Of a DNA stretch of 58,284 nt, positions 41,878 through 50,571 are shown piece after piece (position 1 is the first letter of the stretch; every line of letters starts with the position of its first letter). Origin of the DNA: JBAXTE01 sp964653595. Its GTDB lineage: Bacteria; Bacteroidota; Bacteroidia; Bacteroidales; WCHB1-69. The notes beneath the pieces were generated by a model that did no database searches, was not told the DNA's origin, and worked only from the letters and a program-made list of their open reading frames with translations. Both the position numbers and the translations under genes were made by a program. The stretch is from contig CAZZHH010000021.1 of the NCBI GenBank assembly GCA_964653595.1, positions 1-58,284 of the forward strand. The letters run 5' to 3'.

Positions 41878-42456
41878 TTATCTCTTTTTCAAATCCTCAA
41901 AGCATTTTCTACACAGAGGTTCATAAGAGTCCATTTCGCCCAGCATCACCAATTTATCACCAGCAGCGGTTCGGTGTGAATAGTGGGCCAAGTCGCCACA
42001 CGACATACAAATTGCATGAACTTTAGTTACTTGCTCGGCTACAGCTAAAAGTTGAGGAATAGGACCAAATGGATTTCCTAAAAAATCCATATCTAATCCA
42101 GCTACAATTACCCTTACACCATTGTTTGCCAATGTATTACACACTTCCACAATTTCTGCATCAAAAAACTGTACTTCATCAACACCCACAACTTCTACAT
42201 CGTTTGCCAACAGTAGTATTTGCTGGGCACTCTGCACTGGAGTAGATTTAATGGATGTTTCATTGTGAGAAACTACGTCGGAATCATCGTATCGAGTATC
42301 GATGGATGGTTTAAAAATTTCAACCTTTTGTTTAGAAATCCTAGCTCTATTAAGGCGTCGAATCAGTTCTTCCGTTTTTCCAGAAAACATAGATCCACAT
42401 ATAACTTCAATCCACCCTTTTGTTCTATTTCTATTGTTGGTATTTTCTAAAAACAT
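41878..42456 (-). CDS. tdk: Thymidine kinase
   Basis: 192 residues, type II (TK1-like). It phosphorylates thymidine for dTMP salvage, complementing ThyA encoded in this window. P-loop GSMFSGKTEELIRR, the base-binding VVGVDEVQFFD, the lasso loop VIVAGLDMDFLGNPFG and four zinc Cys (CMSCG and CRKC) are all present. Two overlapping TAnnTTTG elements on the minus strand (42495-42510) lie 39-54 bp upstream. The opposing promoter of the next gene touches the tdk start codon. Confidence 0.97.
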   Translation of the reverse strand: MFLENTNNRNRTKGWIEVICGSMFSGKTEELIRRLNRARISKQKVEIFKPSIDTRYDDSDVVSHNETSIKSTPVQSAQQILLLANDVEVVGVDEVQFFDAEIVEVCNTLANNGVRVIVAGLDMDFLGNPFGPIPQLLAVAEQVTKVHAICMSCGDLAHYSHRTAAGDKLVMLGEMDSYEPLCRKCFEDLKKR

Positions 42457-42464
42457 TATCTTTG
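42457..42464 (+). promoter_or_regulatory. -7 promoter element for the 42525 gene
   Basis: TATCTTTG matches TAnnTTTG, 68 bp before ATG 42525, immediately next to the tdk start codon. Confidence 0.55.
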
Positions 42465-42494
42465 CAGTATCAGATTTTTAATTACTTTTATCGA

Positions 42495-42510
42495 CAAATA
42501 TACAAAATTA
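42495..42510 (-). promoter_or_regulatory. Two tandem -7 elements for tdk
   Basis: On the minus strand TAATTTTG (42503-42510) is followed after no gap by TATATTTG (42495-42502). Either could serve tdk. Confidence 0.5.
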
Positions 42511-42524
42511 TCTTATCAACAGCT

Positions 42525-43559
42525 ATGGGTTCAATCAATATTCAAAAACAAGAAATCGCCACTATTCTAGAAATGATAGTTGAGCAAACCGAAACAATTT
42601 TAACCTATCCAGTAGGACAAATTCCTCAAATAGAACTAGACATTGTTAGAGATAATATTCGAAAGCTTTATAACAATTACACAATTATTGATAAAATAAA
42701 CTCTCAAATTGTGGATCGTTTGGCACACGACTACGTTTCGAGTAGCACAGAGAACGAGGCTTTTGCAAAAGAGCAAGACGATAAAACAGAAGCTACTTCA
42801 GTGGAAAAAGAAGAGCCAAAGAATATATCTTCAATTACTATCCAGGATGTCGTTTCGGAAATCTACACAAAGACTGTAGATTCTTCTCCTAGCGAAAACA
42901 GTAACACCGCAGAAGTGATAGATGAATCACAAACTTTTGAATCTCAAGTGAATGAAACTATCGCTGAAAAGGAAGATTCTTTTGTAGATAAAATAAAATC
43001 GAATGAGGTAGAAAAAACAAATATCATTAACAATTCAGAGGTAGAATCTCGTGAGATAATACAACCTAGGGTAGAGGAATCTAATACAAACTTAGAAAAT
43101 GGGAATATTGCAAAGCCAGCCACAATAAAACCAGAAAAAGAAGATAAACAAATCGCTTCAAAAGCAACTTCAAAATCAAAACCTAATCCAATTCCTACTG
43201 GAAATTTATTTGAAAATTCCTTGTCTTTGGCTGATTCTTACAAAGACAACAAGCCTTCGTTACACGAAAAAATTGGAAGTTCAAAAAGCGACAACAGCAT
43301 CATTCAAAAACTTCAGAATTCACCCATCTCGGATTTGGTGAAATCTATCGGTATCAATGATAAATTCCTTTTTATCAAGGAGCTTTTTAACAACAACGGA
43401 GAAGAGTACAACGAAGCTATTCAGTTGCTAAACAATTTTTCGAGCCTAACCCATGCCTTTGATTACCTAGAAGTTCTTTCACAAAAACATCATTGGGATG
43501 AGACTTCAAGTGCTAGTTTAAAGTTATACGATTTGATCCGCAGAAAATTCCAGAAATAA
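42525..43559 (+). CDS. Conserved Bacteroidota protein of unknown function
   Basis: 344 residues from ATG 42525; the longer frame from 42420 crosses the promoter. The N-terminal ~80 residues are helical (KQEIATILEMIVEQTETIL). Residues ~85-240 are a Glu/Lys/Ser-rich, probably disordered linker. The C-terminal ~110 residues form a compact helical domain (SLHEKI, PISDLVKSIGINDKFLFIKELFNNNGEEYNEAI, WDETSSASLKLYDLIRRKF). I recall this C-terminal block from hypothetical proteins of Bacteroidales but know no function. No signal peptide, so cytoplasmic. A membrane glycosyltransferase gene follows 5 bp downstream. Confidence 0.75.
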   Translation: MGSINIQKQEIATILEMIVEQTETILTYPVGQIPQIELDIVRDNIRKLYNNYTIIDKINSQIVDRLAHDYVSSSTENEAFAKEQDDKTEATSVEKEEPKNISSITIQDVVSEIYTKTVDSSPSENSNTAEVIDESQTFESQVNETIAEKEDSFVDKIKSNEVEKTNIINNSEVESREIIQPRVEESNTNLENGNIAKPATIKPEKEDKQIASKATSKSKPNPIPTGNLFENSLSLADSYKDNKPSLHEKIGSSKSDNSIIQKLQNSPISDLVKSIGINDKFLFIKELFNNNGEEYNEAIQLLNNFSSLTHAFDYLEVLSQKHHWDETSSASLKLYDLIRRKFQK

Positions 43560-43564
43560 TTTCG

Positions 43565-44983
43565 GTGGCAAAACTTACTTGGAAATACATCTTTACCGAT
43601 ATCCGAACTTGGATTCTCGTTTTTTTTCTCATTCGATTGATAGGAATCACCAATCCACCTTTGGATATTGCTCACAGTTGGCGTCAAGTTACAGGGAACA
43701 TGGTTTCGAGAAATTTTTTAGAAATAGATGCCAATATTTTGTATCCTCGAGTAGATATGGCTGGTGAAAAATCTGGAATCACTGGAACGGAATTTCCACT
43801 TTTAAATTATTTGATTTATTTAGTATCGGTTGTTTTTGGATGGCAACATTGGTACGGCAGATTAATTGTTCTAATAATCAGCTCGATAGGTTGCTTATAC
43901 TTTTTCAAAATTGTGCGTAAACTTTGGGGTGAAAAAACATCCTTTTTCGCAACATTACTGCTTCTATCTTCCAATTGGTTTATCTATTCCAGAAAGATAA
44001 TGCCCGATACATTTAGCGTTTCACTCGTACTTATCGGCATCTATTACACCTTAGTATTTATTGACAAAAAGAATATAATGCATCTACTGCTAGGTGGAGT
44101 CTTGATTTTATGCGGAGGATTAAGTAAAATACCAGCTCTACTTGTTGCAATACCCTTAGTAACAGTATTTTGGGATTCAGAGATAAACCGTCACACAAAA
44201 ACAAACCTGTTTCTTTGTTTCAGTATTGTTGGGTTACCGATTGTTTTTTGGTATTTTTATTGGGTGCCATACTTAGTGGAAAAATATGGATATTGGCATT
44301 ATTACATGGGAACGAATCTTATGAATGGACTATTAGAAATCACTCACGATCTTCGAGGAGTTGCAGAGAAGTTTTATTTCGACGCCCTAAAGTTCAGTGG
44401 GTTTATTCTCTTTATATTTGGATTATGGATACTCTTTTTTAAAAATAGAAAAACCAAAATGCTCCATCTATTAAAATGGATGGTGGTAATTGAGATTATC
44501 TTTTTCGGGTTATTTATGATAAAGGCGGGTAGAAATTTTTGGGTACACAGTTATTATATCATCCCTTTTGTCCCAATTATGGCTTTAATAGCAGGCTATG
44601 GTCTCGCAAATATTTCATCCCGCAAAATTGCATTTACCGTCCTTCTTATCGTAATATTGGAGGGAATTGCAAACCAACAGCATGATTTTAAAATAGATAC
44701 AACCCAACTCGACAGAAATGAATACAAAAAATGGGCAGACACATTCTCAAAAAAAGAAGAACTTTTTGTCATAAATGGTGGTAATAATCCAAAAGACCTC
44801 TATTTTACCCATCGAAAAGGGTGGAGCATAGAACCATCAAACGCAACCAATATCCATCTAATAGATTCATTATCAAAGTGTGGCGCTAAATATTTGTGGA
44901 TAGTAAAAAAAGAAAATCCTTTTTTAAAAATATCAAAACCCATCGTGTTCGAAAACAAATCGGTAGTTGCATATAAATTGTAA
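43565..44983 (+). CDS. GT39/ArnT-type membrane glycosyltransferase
   Basis: 472 residues from a GTG start, 5 bp after the preceding gene. About ten hydrophobic helices span the protein. The first large loop (AHSWRQVTGNMVSRNFLE, NILYPRVD, GTEFPLLNYLIYLV) has the layout of dolichyl-phosphate-mannose mannosyltransferase-like (PMT_2) proteins; acidic residues there are the likely catalytic ones. RKIMPDTFSVSLVLIGIYY is a further family-like segment. It would transfer a sugar from a polyprenyl carrier to a protein or lipid on the periplasmic side; donor and acceptor are unknown. Confidence 0.82.
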   Translation: MAKLTWKYIFTDIRTWILVFFLIRLIGITNPPLDIAHSWRQVTGNMVSRNFLEIDANILYPRVDMAGEKSGITGTEFPLLNYLIYLVSVVFGWQHWYGRLIVLIISSIGCLYFFKIVRKLWGEKTSFFATLLLLSSNWFIYSRKIMPDTFSVSLVLIGIYYTLVFIDKKNIMHLLLGGVLILCGGLSKIPALLVAIPLVTVFWDSEINRHTKTNLFLCFSIVGLPIVFWYFYWVPYLVEKYGYWHYYMGTNLMNGLLEITHDLRGVAEKFYFDALKFSGFILFIFGLWILFFKNRKTKMLHLLKWMVVIEIIFFGLFMIKAGRNFWVHSYYIIPFVPIMALIAGYGLANISSRKIAFTVLLIVILEGIANQQHDFKIDTTQLDRNEYKKWADTFSKKEELFVINGGNNPKDLYFTHRKGWSIEPSNATNIHLIDSLSKCGAKYLWIVKKENPFLKISKPIVFENKSVVAYKL

Positions 44984-44987
44984 ATTA

Positions 44988-45044
44988 AATCGCTGAAACG
45001 ATGTAAAATTTTTCGAGAATGAAAAATTAATCCTTTCAGCGATT
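44988..45044. terminator. Stem-loop after the glycosyltransferase gene
   Basis: AATCGCTGAAA (44988-44998) and TTTCAGCGATT (45034-45044) form an 11-bp stem enclosing a second AATTTTT/AAAAATT stem. There is no long T-tract, so efficiency is unclear. Confidence 0.5.
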
Positions 45045-45089
45045 AATATATATCTATTACAAAAATAAATTTGTCAAATAACAATCGAA

Positions 45090-47654
45090 TTACTTCTTGA
45101 TAAACTTAGAAGTTTCAAATAATTGGTTATTCTTAATTTGCAAAACGTAAACTCCTGCTTTCAGCATCGAAACATCTACCATTTTATGATCAGGCTCTAA
45201 CTGCATATGGAGGACAACTTTTCCTGCAACATCCATGATTGTTAACATTGCGGAATCATACACTTTAGCGTCTAGTTCAAAACGATCCACAACTGGATTT
45301 GGAAAAATGGAAACAGAAGCACGATTATCGTCGATTTCTTGAATGTTTACACCAAAACAAGCGTTGTTAGTTGCATCCCAAGTAGTTCCATTTTTCAGAG
45401 TTCCATCATAATTGTTTGCGGTACCATCATTAGCTAAAAGGCCTGTGCCTTCGTCTAAATTCCAATATGCACCTAAGTTGGTTTCACTACCCAAAAGTTT
45501 AACATCTTTGAAGTTGAAAATTTGGCTATCAGTACGAACAGTTTTCCAGATACGCACATCGTCCACAGCACCTTTAAAGAACTCAGATCCGGCAGTATTA
45601 ACACATTTTCCGATGTAGATTGCTGCAGGAGTAGTGCTCCATGTAATGGCAGTAGATGAAGAAGCCAATGTTTTGCTTTCAGCCAACACACCATTGAGAT
45701 AAATTTTTGCCACCATTCCATCATATGTGCATGCTACATGCGACCACTCATTCAAAGGGAGTTCTACACTTGGCATATTATCCACTTCACCAATCAAAAT
45801 GTTGGTAGTTTGTATTACAAACCGAAATTTACCATTGTAATAACCCATCGCGTAGCCATTTACAGATGTTGCAGTTTTTGTCATATACGAAACAGGAAAT
45901 CCCGATGCAAGTTCAGGTTTTACCCAAGCTTCGATGGTAAAATTCTGATTTACGCTTAATCCAGAGCGACTGCCACAGTCAATATGGTCATCAATGCCAT
46001 CAAATTGAGCTGCATTGCAGGTAGATACTAAAGGAGTAATGGTAATATAATTTGTTTTCACCAATTGAGATGTTTCCCCAAAAGGATTAGAAACAACGAG
46101 TGTTACACTATAAACCCCTGGAGTGTTGTAAGTAACCACAGGATTTTGCACATTTGATGTATCAACGACCGCACCAGGGAACGACCAAGCCCATGCATTA
46201 GGAGTACCAACGCTATTGTCTGAAAAAGTTATTGGAGTAGTGGCCATTGTATTTGTAGAGCTTGCAGAAAAACTTGCATTTAAAAGAGGAGTATAAGTAC
46301 TTGGTGATTTTACAACAAACAAATCGTTACCGCCAATTGATGTTGAATTTGTTCCATGAAAGTTGGCTGTACCACTATATCTTCCACCTATTATAGCACT
46401 ACCATCTCCTGCAATGCTTACACCCAAACCAGCATCAGCAGAGGTGCCTCCAGCATGTTTAACCCATTGAAAAACACCGTCGTTAGAATATTTTGCCAAA
46501 AAAATATTTTCATTTGTATTATTAGGCAATTCGGTAGTTTCAAAAGTAAGATTGCCAGAATAATATCCTGCAAAGTAGACATTATTGCTATTATCTAACC
46601 CAATAGCGAGAGAAGCATCTGCAAGAGCACCTCCATTTTTCTTAGCCCAAAAAGCACTAGAAGCATTGGGGGATAATTTACAAATAAAAGCATCGGTACC
46701 ACCAGCACTGTTGAAAAAGTAAGAATAAAAATTTACAGAAGTCTGAAAAGCACCAGTTACATATAGATTATTATTGGCATCGGTAATAATTGAGTTTGGA
46801 GCAAGAACATCCACCATAGCTGCATCAAATTGCTTAAACCAGCCAATATCACCAGCGTTTGAATATTTCGCTATAAAAAGATCTTCGCTGGTAGCACCTC
46901 CATTGTTAGCACCTTGTAACGAAGAGCCTTCAAAATTTAAAATGGCGCTAAATCTACCCATTACAATTAAACTATCATCTGCCGCAATGGTAAGAGAGAT
47001 AGGGTTTTCATTTCCTGAACTATAAACGGTTTTTACCCAAAGCTCTGCACCTGATGGATTAAATTTGGCAACATACATATCATTAGCACCTTGACTAATT
47101 TTAGTGGTTGTTACAACCTTTATAGTTCCTGTAAAAGAAGAAGTTACATATAAATTATGATTCACATCGATGGCAAAGGATTTAGCATATCCACCTAGTT
47201 TATATACTGAAAGCACATTTCCATTATTATCCCATTTTGTGATAAAACTCTTTGCTCCATCTGCATTATCAATCGTTGTTGTTCCAAAAGTTGCATTGCC
47301 TTCATGCCAACCCAACGTATAAATATTTCCTAGTGCATCACATTTTACATCTATTGCTTGATCTGAAGCAGAACCTCCCCCTTTTTTTGCCCATTGAATT
47401 ACTCCACTACTATTTAATTTTACTAAAAACAGATCTTTGTCACCAGATGAAGTTAAGTTGTTTGAACCTCCAAAATTGACAGTTCCAGTAAAGAAACCAA
47501 CAGCATATATATTTCCCGATGCGTCGGTAGTTGTTGACAATACTTGGTCGTCGCCAGTGCCACCAGCAGCATAAAGCCAACTATAATTGGATTGAGAGTT
47601 TACAGAAAATTGGATGGCGAGCATACATAGAAATGAGAAAAGTACTTTTTTCAT
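45090..47654 (-). CDS. T9SS cargo: beta-propeller repeats, PKD and LamG domains
   Basis: 854 residues with a signal peptide (MKKVLFSFLCMLAIQFSVNSQ). Residues ~25-450 hold SBBP-type propeller repeats, each about 50 residues (NIYAVGFFTGTVNFGG, LFLVKLNSSGVIQWAKKGGG, NNVYFAGYYSGNLTFE). A PKD domain follows (ITFSDNSVGTPNAWAWSFPGA, GVYSVTLVVSNPFG, about 465-540). A LamG/concanavalin domain follows (FDGIDDHIDCG, FTIEAWVKPE, WSHVACTYDG, AKIYLNGVL, about 550-750). The end (VSIFPNPVVDRFELDA, AMLTIMDVAGKVVLH, AGVYVLQI) is a T9SS type A sorting domain. Likely a glycan-binding surface protein; no catalytic domain seen. No TAnnTTTG was found just upstream. Confidence 0.88.
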   Translation of the reverse strand: MKKVLFSFLCMLAIQFSVNSQSNYSWLYAAGGTGDDQVLSTTTDASGNIYAVGFFTGTVNFGGSNNLTSSGDKDLFLVKLNSSGVIQWAKKGGGSASDQAIDVKCDALGNIYTLGWHEGNATFGTTTIDNADGAKSFITKWDNNGNVLSVYKLGGYAKSFAIDVNHNLYVTSSFTGTIKVVTTTKISQGANDMYVAKFNPSGAELWVKTVYSSGNENPISLTIAADDSLIVMGRFSAILNFEGSSLQGANNGGATSEDLFIAKYSNAGDIGWFKQFDAAMVDVLAPNSIITDANNNLYVTGAFQTSVNFYSYFFNSAGGTDAFICKLSPNASSAFWAKKNGGALADASLAIGLDNSNNVYFAGYYSGNLTFETTELPNNTNENIFLAKYSNDGVFQWVKHAGGTSADAGLGVSIAGDGSAIIGGRYSGTANFHGTNSTSIGGNDLFVVKSPSTYTPLLNASFSASSTNTMATTPITFSDNSVGTPNAWAWSFPGAVVDTSNVQNPVVTYNTPGVYSVTLVVSNPFGETSQLVKTNYITITPLVSTCNAAQFDGIDDHIDCGSRSGLSVNQNFTIEAWVKPELASGFPVSYMTKTATSVNGYAMGYYNGKFRFVIQTTNILIGEVDNMPSVELPLNEWSHVACTYDGMVAKIYLNGVLAESKTLASSSTAITWSTTPAAIYIGKCVNTAGSEFFKGAVDDVRIWKTVRTDSQIFNFKDVKLLGSETNLGAYWNLDEGTGLLANDGTANNYDGTLKNGTTWDATNNACFGVNIQEIDDNRASVSIFPNPVVDRFELDAKVYDSAMLTIMDVAGKVVLHMQLEPDHKMVDVSMLKAGVYVLQIKNNQLFETSKFIKK

Positions 47655-47851
47655 AAGTTTATATATTTATTAAACATGGGTAAAATTAATAAAAAAAATT
47701 GCTTCAAAAAAATAAAGACTAAAAAAGGAGTAAGAATTATCTTAAATGGTTGCTTTTGAAACTATAATTTAAAATAAAACTGCTGAGACAATGGCTTTTT
47801 TACAAAAATTCAATACATTTTTATGAATTCTATCAACTACATTTTACAAAA

Positions 47852-47871
47852 AAAACGGCCTCGGCCGTTTT
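47852..47871 (-). terminator. pyrG terminator
   Basis: AAAACGGCC/GGCCGTTTT palindrome (47852-47860 with 47863-47871), best read as an 8-bp stem with a CTCG loop. On the minus strand it runs straight into a T run, 8 bp after the pyrG stop. Confidence 0.88.
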
Positions 47872-47878
47872 CTAAAAA

Positions 47879-49486
47879 TTATGCTTGGTGATCGATCGCA
47901 GCTTTAATAAAATGAACGAAAAGTGGATGATGGCTTGCCACTGTACTCTTATACTCGGGATGAAATTGAACCCCGACAAACCATGGGTGAGAAGGTATTT
48001 CGACAATTTCGACCAAATTCTTATTCGGATTTACACCCGACAATACCATTCCAGCTTGGATAAAATCATGAGTATAATTATTATTAAACTCAAATCGATG
48101 ACGATGTCTTTCTGAAATATTTTTATTTTTGTATATCTCAAAAGCTAAAGTGTTTTCTTTAATTTCACAAGGATAAGCTCCCAGTCGCATTGTACCACCT
48201 AAATCATCTATGGATTTCTGTTCTTCCATAATGTCGATTACAGGGGAAGGAGTTTTTGGGTCAATTTCAGTGGTATGAGCATCTTTCCAACCTATTACAT
48301 TTCGGGCAAATTCAATAACAGCACACTGCATACCCAAACAGATTCCTAAAAAAGGGATTTTGTTTTCACGAGCAAACCTTACTGCTTCAATTTTTCCTTC
48401 AATACCACGGGCACCAAAACCAGGGGCAACTAATATTCCATGTACATCTGAGAGTTGTTCTTGTACATTTTTATCATCTAAAAATTCGGAATGTACTAGT
48501 TTTACCCTTACTTTACACAAATTAGAGGCGCCTGCGTGAATAATGGATTCAGAAATGGATTTATAGGCATCTTTTAATTCAACATATTTTCCTACTAAAG
48601 CAATCGAAACGGTTTGGGTAGGATTTTTCAACTTTTGCAAAAAAGAGTTCCATTGAGTTAAATCGGGTTCTGGAGAGTTGTTAATGCCCATTTTTCGAAG
48701 CACCTCTTTATCTAAACCTTCTTGAAACATCATCAATGGCACTTCATAGATGGTATCTGCATCAATAGATTCTATAACAGAGGTAGGATCCACATTGCAA
48801 AAAAGAGCAATTTTGTTGCGCATTGCATCGCTAAGAGAATGCTCCGTTCTACATACAATAATATCTGGCTGAACTCCTTGTTCTAAAAGAGTTTTAACAG
48901 AGTGTTGAGTTGGTTTTGTTTTTAATTCACCAGCAGCAGCTAAATATGGCACTAAAGTAAGATGAATACCCAAGCACTTATTGCCCATCTCCCATTTCAT
49001 TTGCCGAACAGCTTCGATAAATGGAAACGACTCGATATCCCCAACTGTTCCACCAATTTCAGTAATTACAAAATCAAACCGATTGTCGGCACCTAATTTT
49101 TTTATTTTATATTTTATCTCATCTGTGATATGAGGAATTACTTGAACTGTTTCTCCTAAATAATCCCCTTTACGCTCTTTGTTGATTACCGTTTGATAAA
49201 TTTTACCGGTAGTAACATTGTTATCTTGGGAAGTAGGCGTATTTGAAAAACGCTCATAATGTCCAAGGTCTAAATCGGTTTCGGCACCATCCTCAGTTAC
49301 AAAACATTCGCCATGCTCATATGGATTCAATGTACCGGGGTCGATGTTAATATAAGGATCTAATTTCTGAATCGTTACCGAAAAGCCTCGAGCTTTTAAT
49401 AATTTAGCCAATGATGCTGAAATAATTCCTTTTCCTAAGGATGAAGCAACGCCTCCTGTGACGAAAATATACCTTGTTGTTGACAT
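47879..49486 (-). CDS. pyrG: CTP synthase
   Basis: 535 residues. It aminates UTP to CTP using glutamine. The N-terminal synthetase domain has YIFVTGGVASSLGKGI and DPYINIDPGTLNPYEHGE; the C-terminal class I glutaminase has GICLGMQCAVIEFARN (Cys nucleophile) and VGVQFHPEYKS (His/Glu). The start at 49486 is chosen because MSTTRYIFVTGG is the family N-terminus; the frame to 49516 adds ten residues of intergenic character. It ends at a strong terminator. Confidence 0.98.
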   Translation of the reverse strand: MSTTRYIFVTGGVASSLGKGIISASLAKLLKARGFSVTIQKLDPYINIDPGTLNPYEHGECFVTEDGAETDLDLGHYERFSNTPTSQDNNVTTGKIYQTVINKERKGDYLGETVQVIPHITDEIKYKIKKLGADNRFDFVITEIGGTVGDIESFPFIEAVRQMKWEMGNKCLGIHLTLVPYLAAAGELKTKPTQHSVKTLLEQGVQPDIIVCRTEHSLSDAMRNKIALFCNVDPTSVIESIDADTIYEVPLMMFQEGLDKEVLRKMGINNSPEPDLTQWNSFLQKLKNPTQTVSIALVGKYVELKDAYKSISESIIHAGASNLCKVRVKLVHSEFLDDKNVQEQLSDVHGILVAPGFGARGIEGKIEAVRFARENKIPFLGICLGMQCAVIEFARNVIGWKDAHTTEIDPKTPSPVIDIMEEQKSIDDLGGTMRLGAYPCEIKENTLAFEIYKNKNISERHRHRFEFNNNYTHDFIQAGMVLSGVNPNKNLVEIVEIPSHPWFVGVQFHPEYKSTVASHHPLFVHFIKAAIDHQA

Positions 49487-49600
49487 GATTGTTTTTGTTC
49501 TGCTTTTAATTTGCAAATATCTTTATACTAATTGATATACCGAATTTTTTTTTGTTATTTTATCAACATTTAATGTTAAAAACTCAAAAAAAGCAAAAAA

Positions 49601-49619
49601 CCTCTGTCAAAAACAGAGG
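49601..49619 (-). terminator. rpoD terminator
   Basis: CCTCTGT and ACAGAGG (49601-49607 with 49613-49619) form a 7-bp stem, followed on the minus strand by a T-rich run. It lies 30 bp past the rpoD stop. Confidence 0.8.
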
Positions 49620-49649
49620 CTTAAAAAAATTTTTTAGTTAAGATTATTT

Positions 49650-50510
49650 CTACAAGTAAGCTTTAAGATTTTTGCTTTTAGTACTATGCTTTAATCTTCT
49701 GATAGCTTTTTCTTTTATTTGTCTCACGCGTTCTCTTGTTAGGTCAAACTGCGCTCCAATTTCTTCGAGGGTATATTCGTGGTTGTGTCCAATTCCAAAA
49801 TACATAAACAAAACCTCTTTTTCTTTATCGCTGAGTGTGGATACTGTACGTTTAAGTTCATCTGATAATGATTCTTGCATCAAATTCAAATCAGTCTCTT
49901 GATCTTCGGTTCCGGCAAATGTATCTACCAACTTGGTGTCTTCATCTGGCGAAATTGGAGCGTCGATAGAAACGGTACGAGAGTTAATTTTCATAAAATC
50001 ACGCACTTTGTGTTCAGACATATCAAGGGCAACACTTAGTTCTGCAACTGTGGGTGGTCGTTCGTAAAGTTGTTCCAATCTGGAAATCTCTTTTTTTAGT
50101 TTGTTGAGAGACCCAACTTGATTTAAAGGCAATCGTACTAATCGAGATTGTTCGGCAATGCCCTGAAGAATTGCTTGTCTAATCCACCATACAGCATAAG
50201 AGATAAATTTAAAACCTCTCGTTTCGTCAAATCTACGAGCAGCTTTGATTAAGCCCACATTTCCCTCATTGATTAAATCGGGCAAACTAAGACCTTGGTT
50301 TTGATATTGTTTTGCCACCGAAACAACAAATCTCAAATTGGCTTTGGTTAATTTCTCAAGAGCCATTTGATCTCCAGCTTTAATTCGGCGTGCTAAATCA
50401 ACTTCTTCATCGGGAGAAACCATATCCTCTTTGCCAATATCTTGCAGGTATTTATCCAAAGAGGCAGTTTCACGATTGGTAATTGATTTAGATATTTTTA
50501 ATTGTCTCAT
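49650..50510 (-). CDS. rpoD: Primary RNA polymerase sigma factor (Bacteroidota SigA/RpoD)
   Basis: 286 residues, the short primary sigma typical of Bacteroidota, lacking the long region 1.1 and non-conserved region of Escherichia coli RpoD. Region 1.2 (LDKYLQDIGKEDMVSPDEEVDLARRI), region 2 (LRFVVSVAKQYQNQGLSLPDLINEGNVGLIKAARRFDETRGFKFISYAVWWIRQAI), region 3 and region 4 (EYTLEEIGAQFDLTRERVRQIKEKAIRRL, helix-turn-helix) are all present. This sigma class recognises the TTTG/TAnnTTTG promoters seen through this window. Confidence 0.98.
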   Translation of the reverse strand: MRQLKISKSITNRETASLDKYLQDIGKEDMVSPDEEVDLARRIKAGDQMALEKLTKANLRFVVSVAKQYQNQGLSLPDLINEGNVGLIKAARRFDETRGFKFISYAVWWIRQAILQGIAEQSRLVRLPLNQVGSLNKLKKEISRLEQLYERPPTVAELSVALDMSEHKVRDFMKINSRTVSIDAPISPDEDTKLVDTFAGTEDQETDLNLMQESLSDELKRTVSTLSDKEKEVLFMYFGIGHNHEYTLEEIGAQFDLTRERVRQIKEKAIRRLKHSTKSKNLKAYL

Positions 50511-50571
50511 TTTATGTCTTTTGTTGTGTGTGTTTACAAACAGTAAACTATTTTAAATTGAAAATGTTCAT

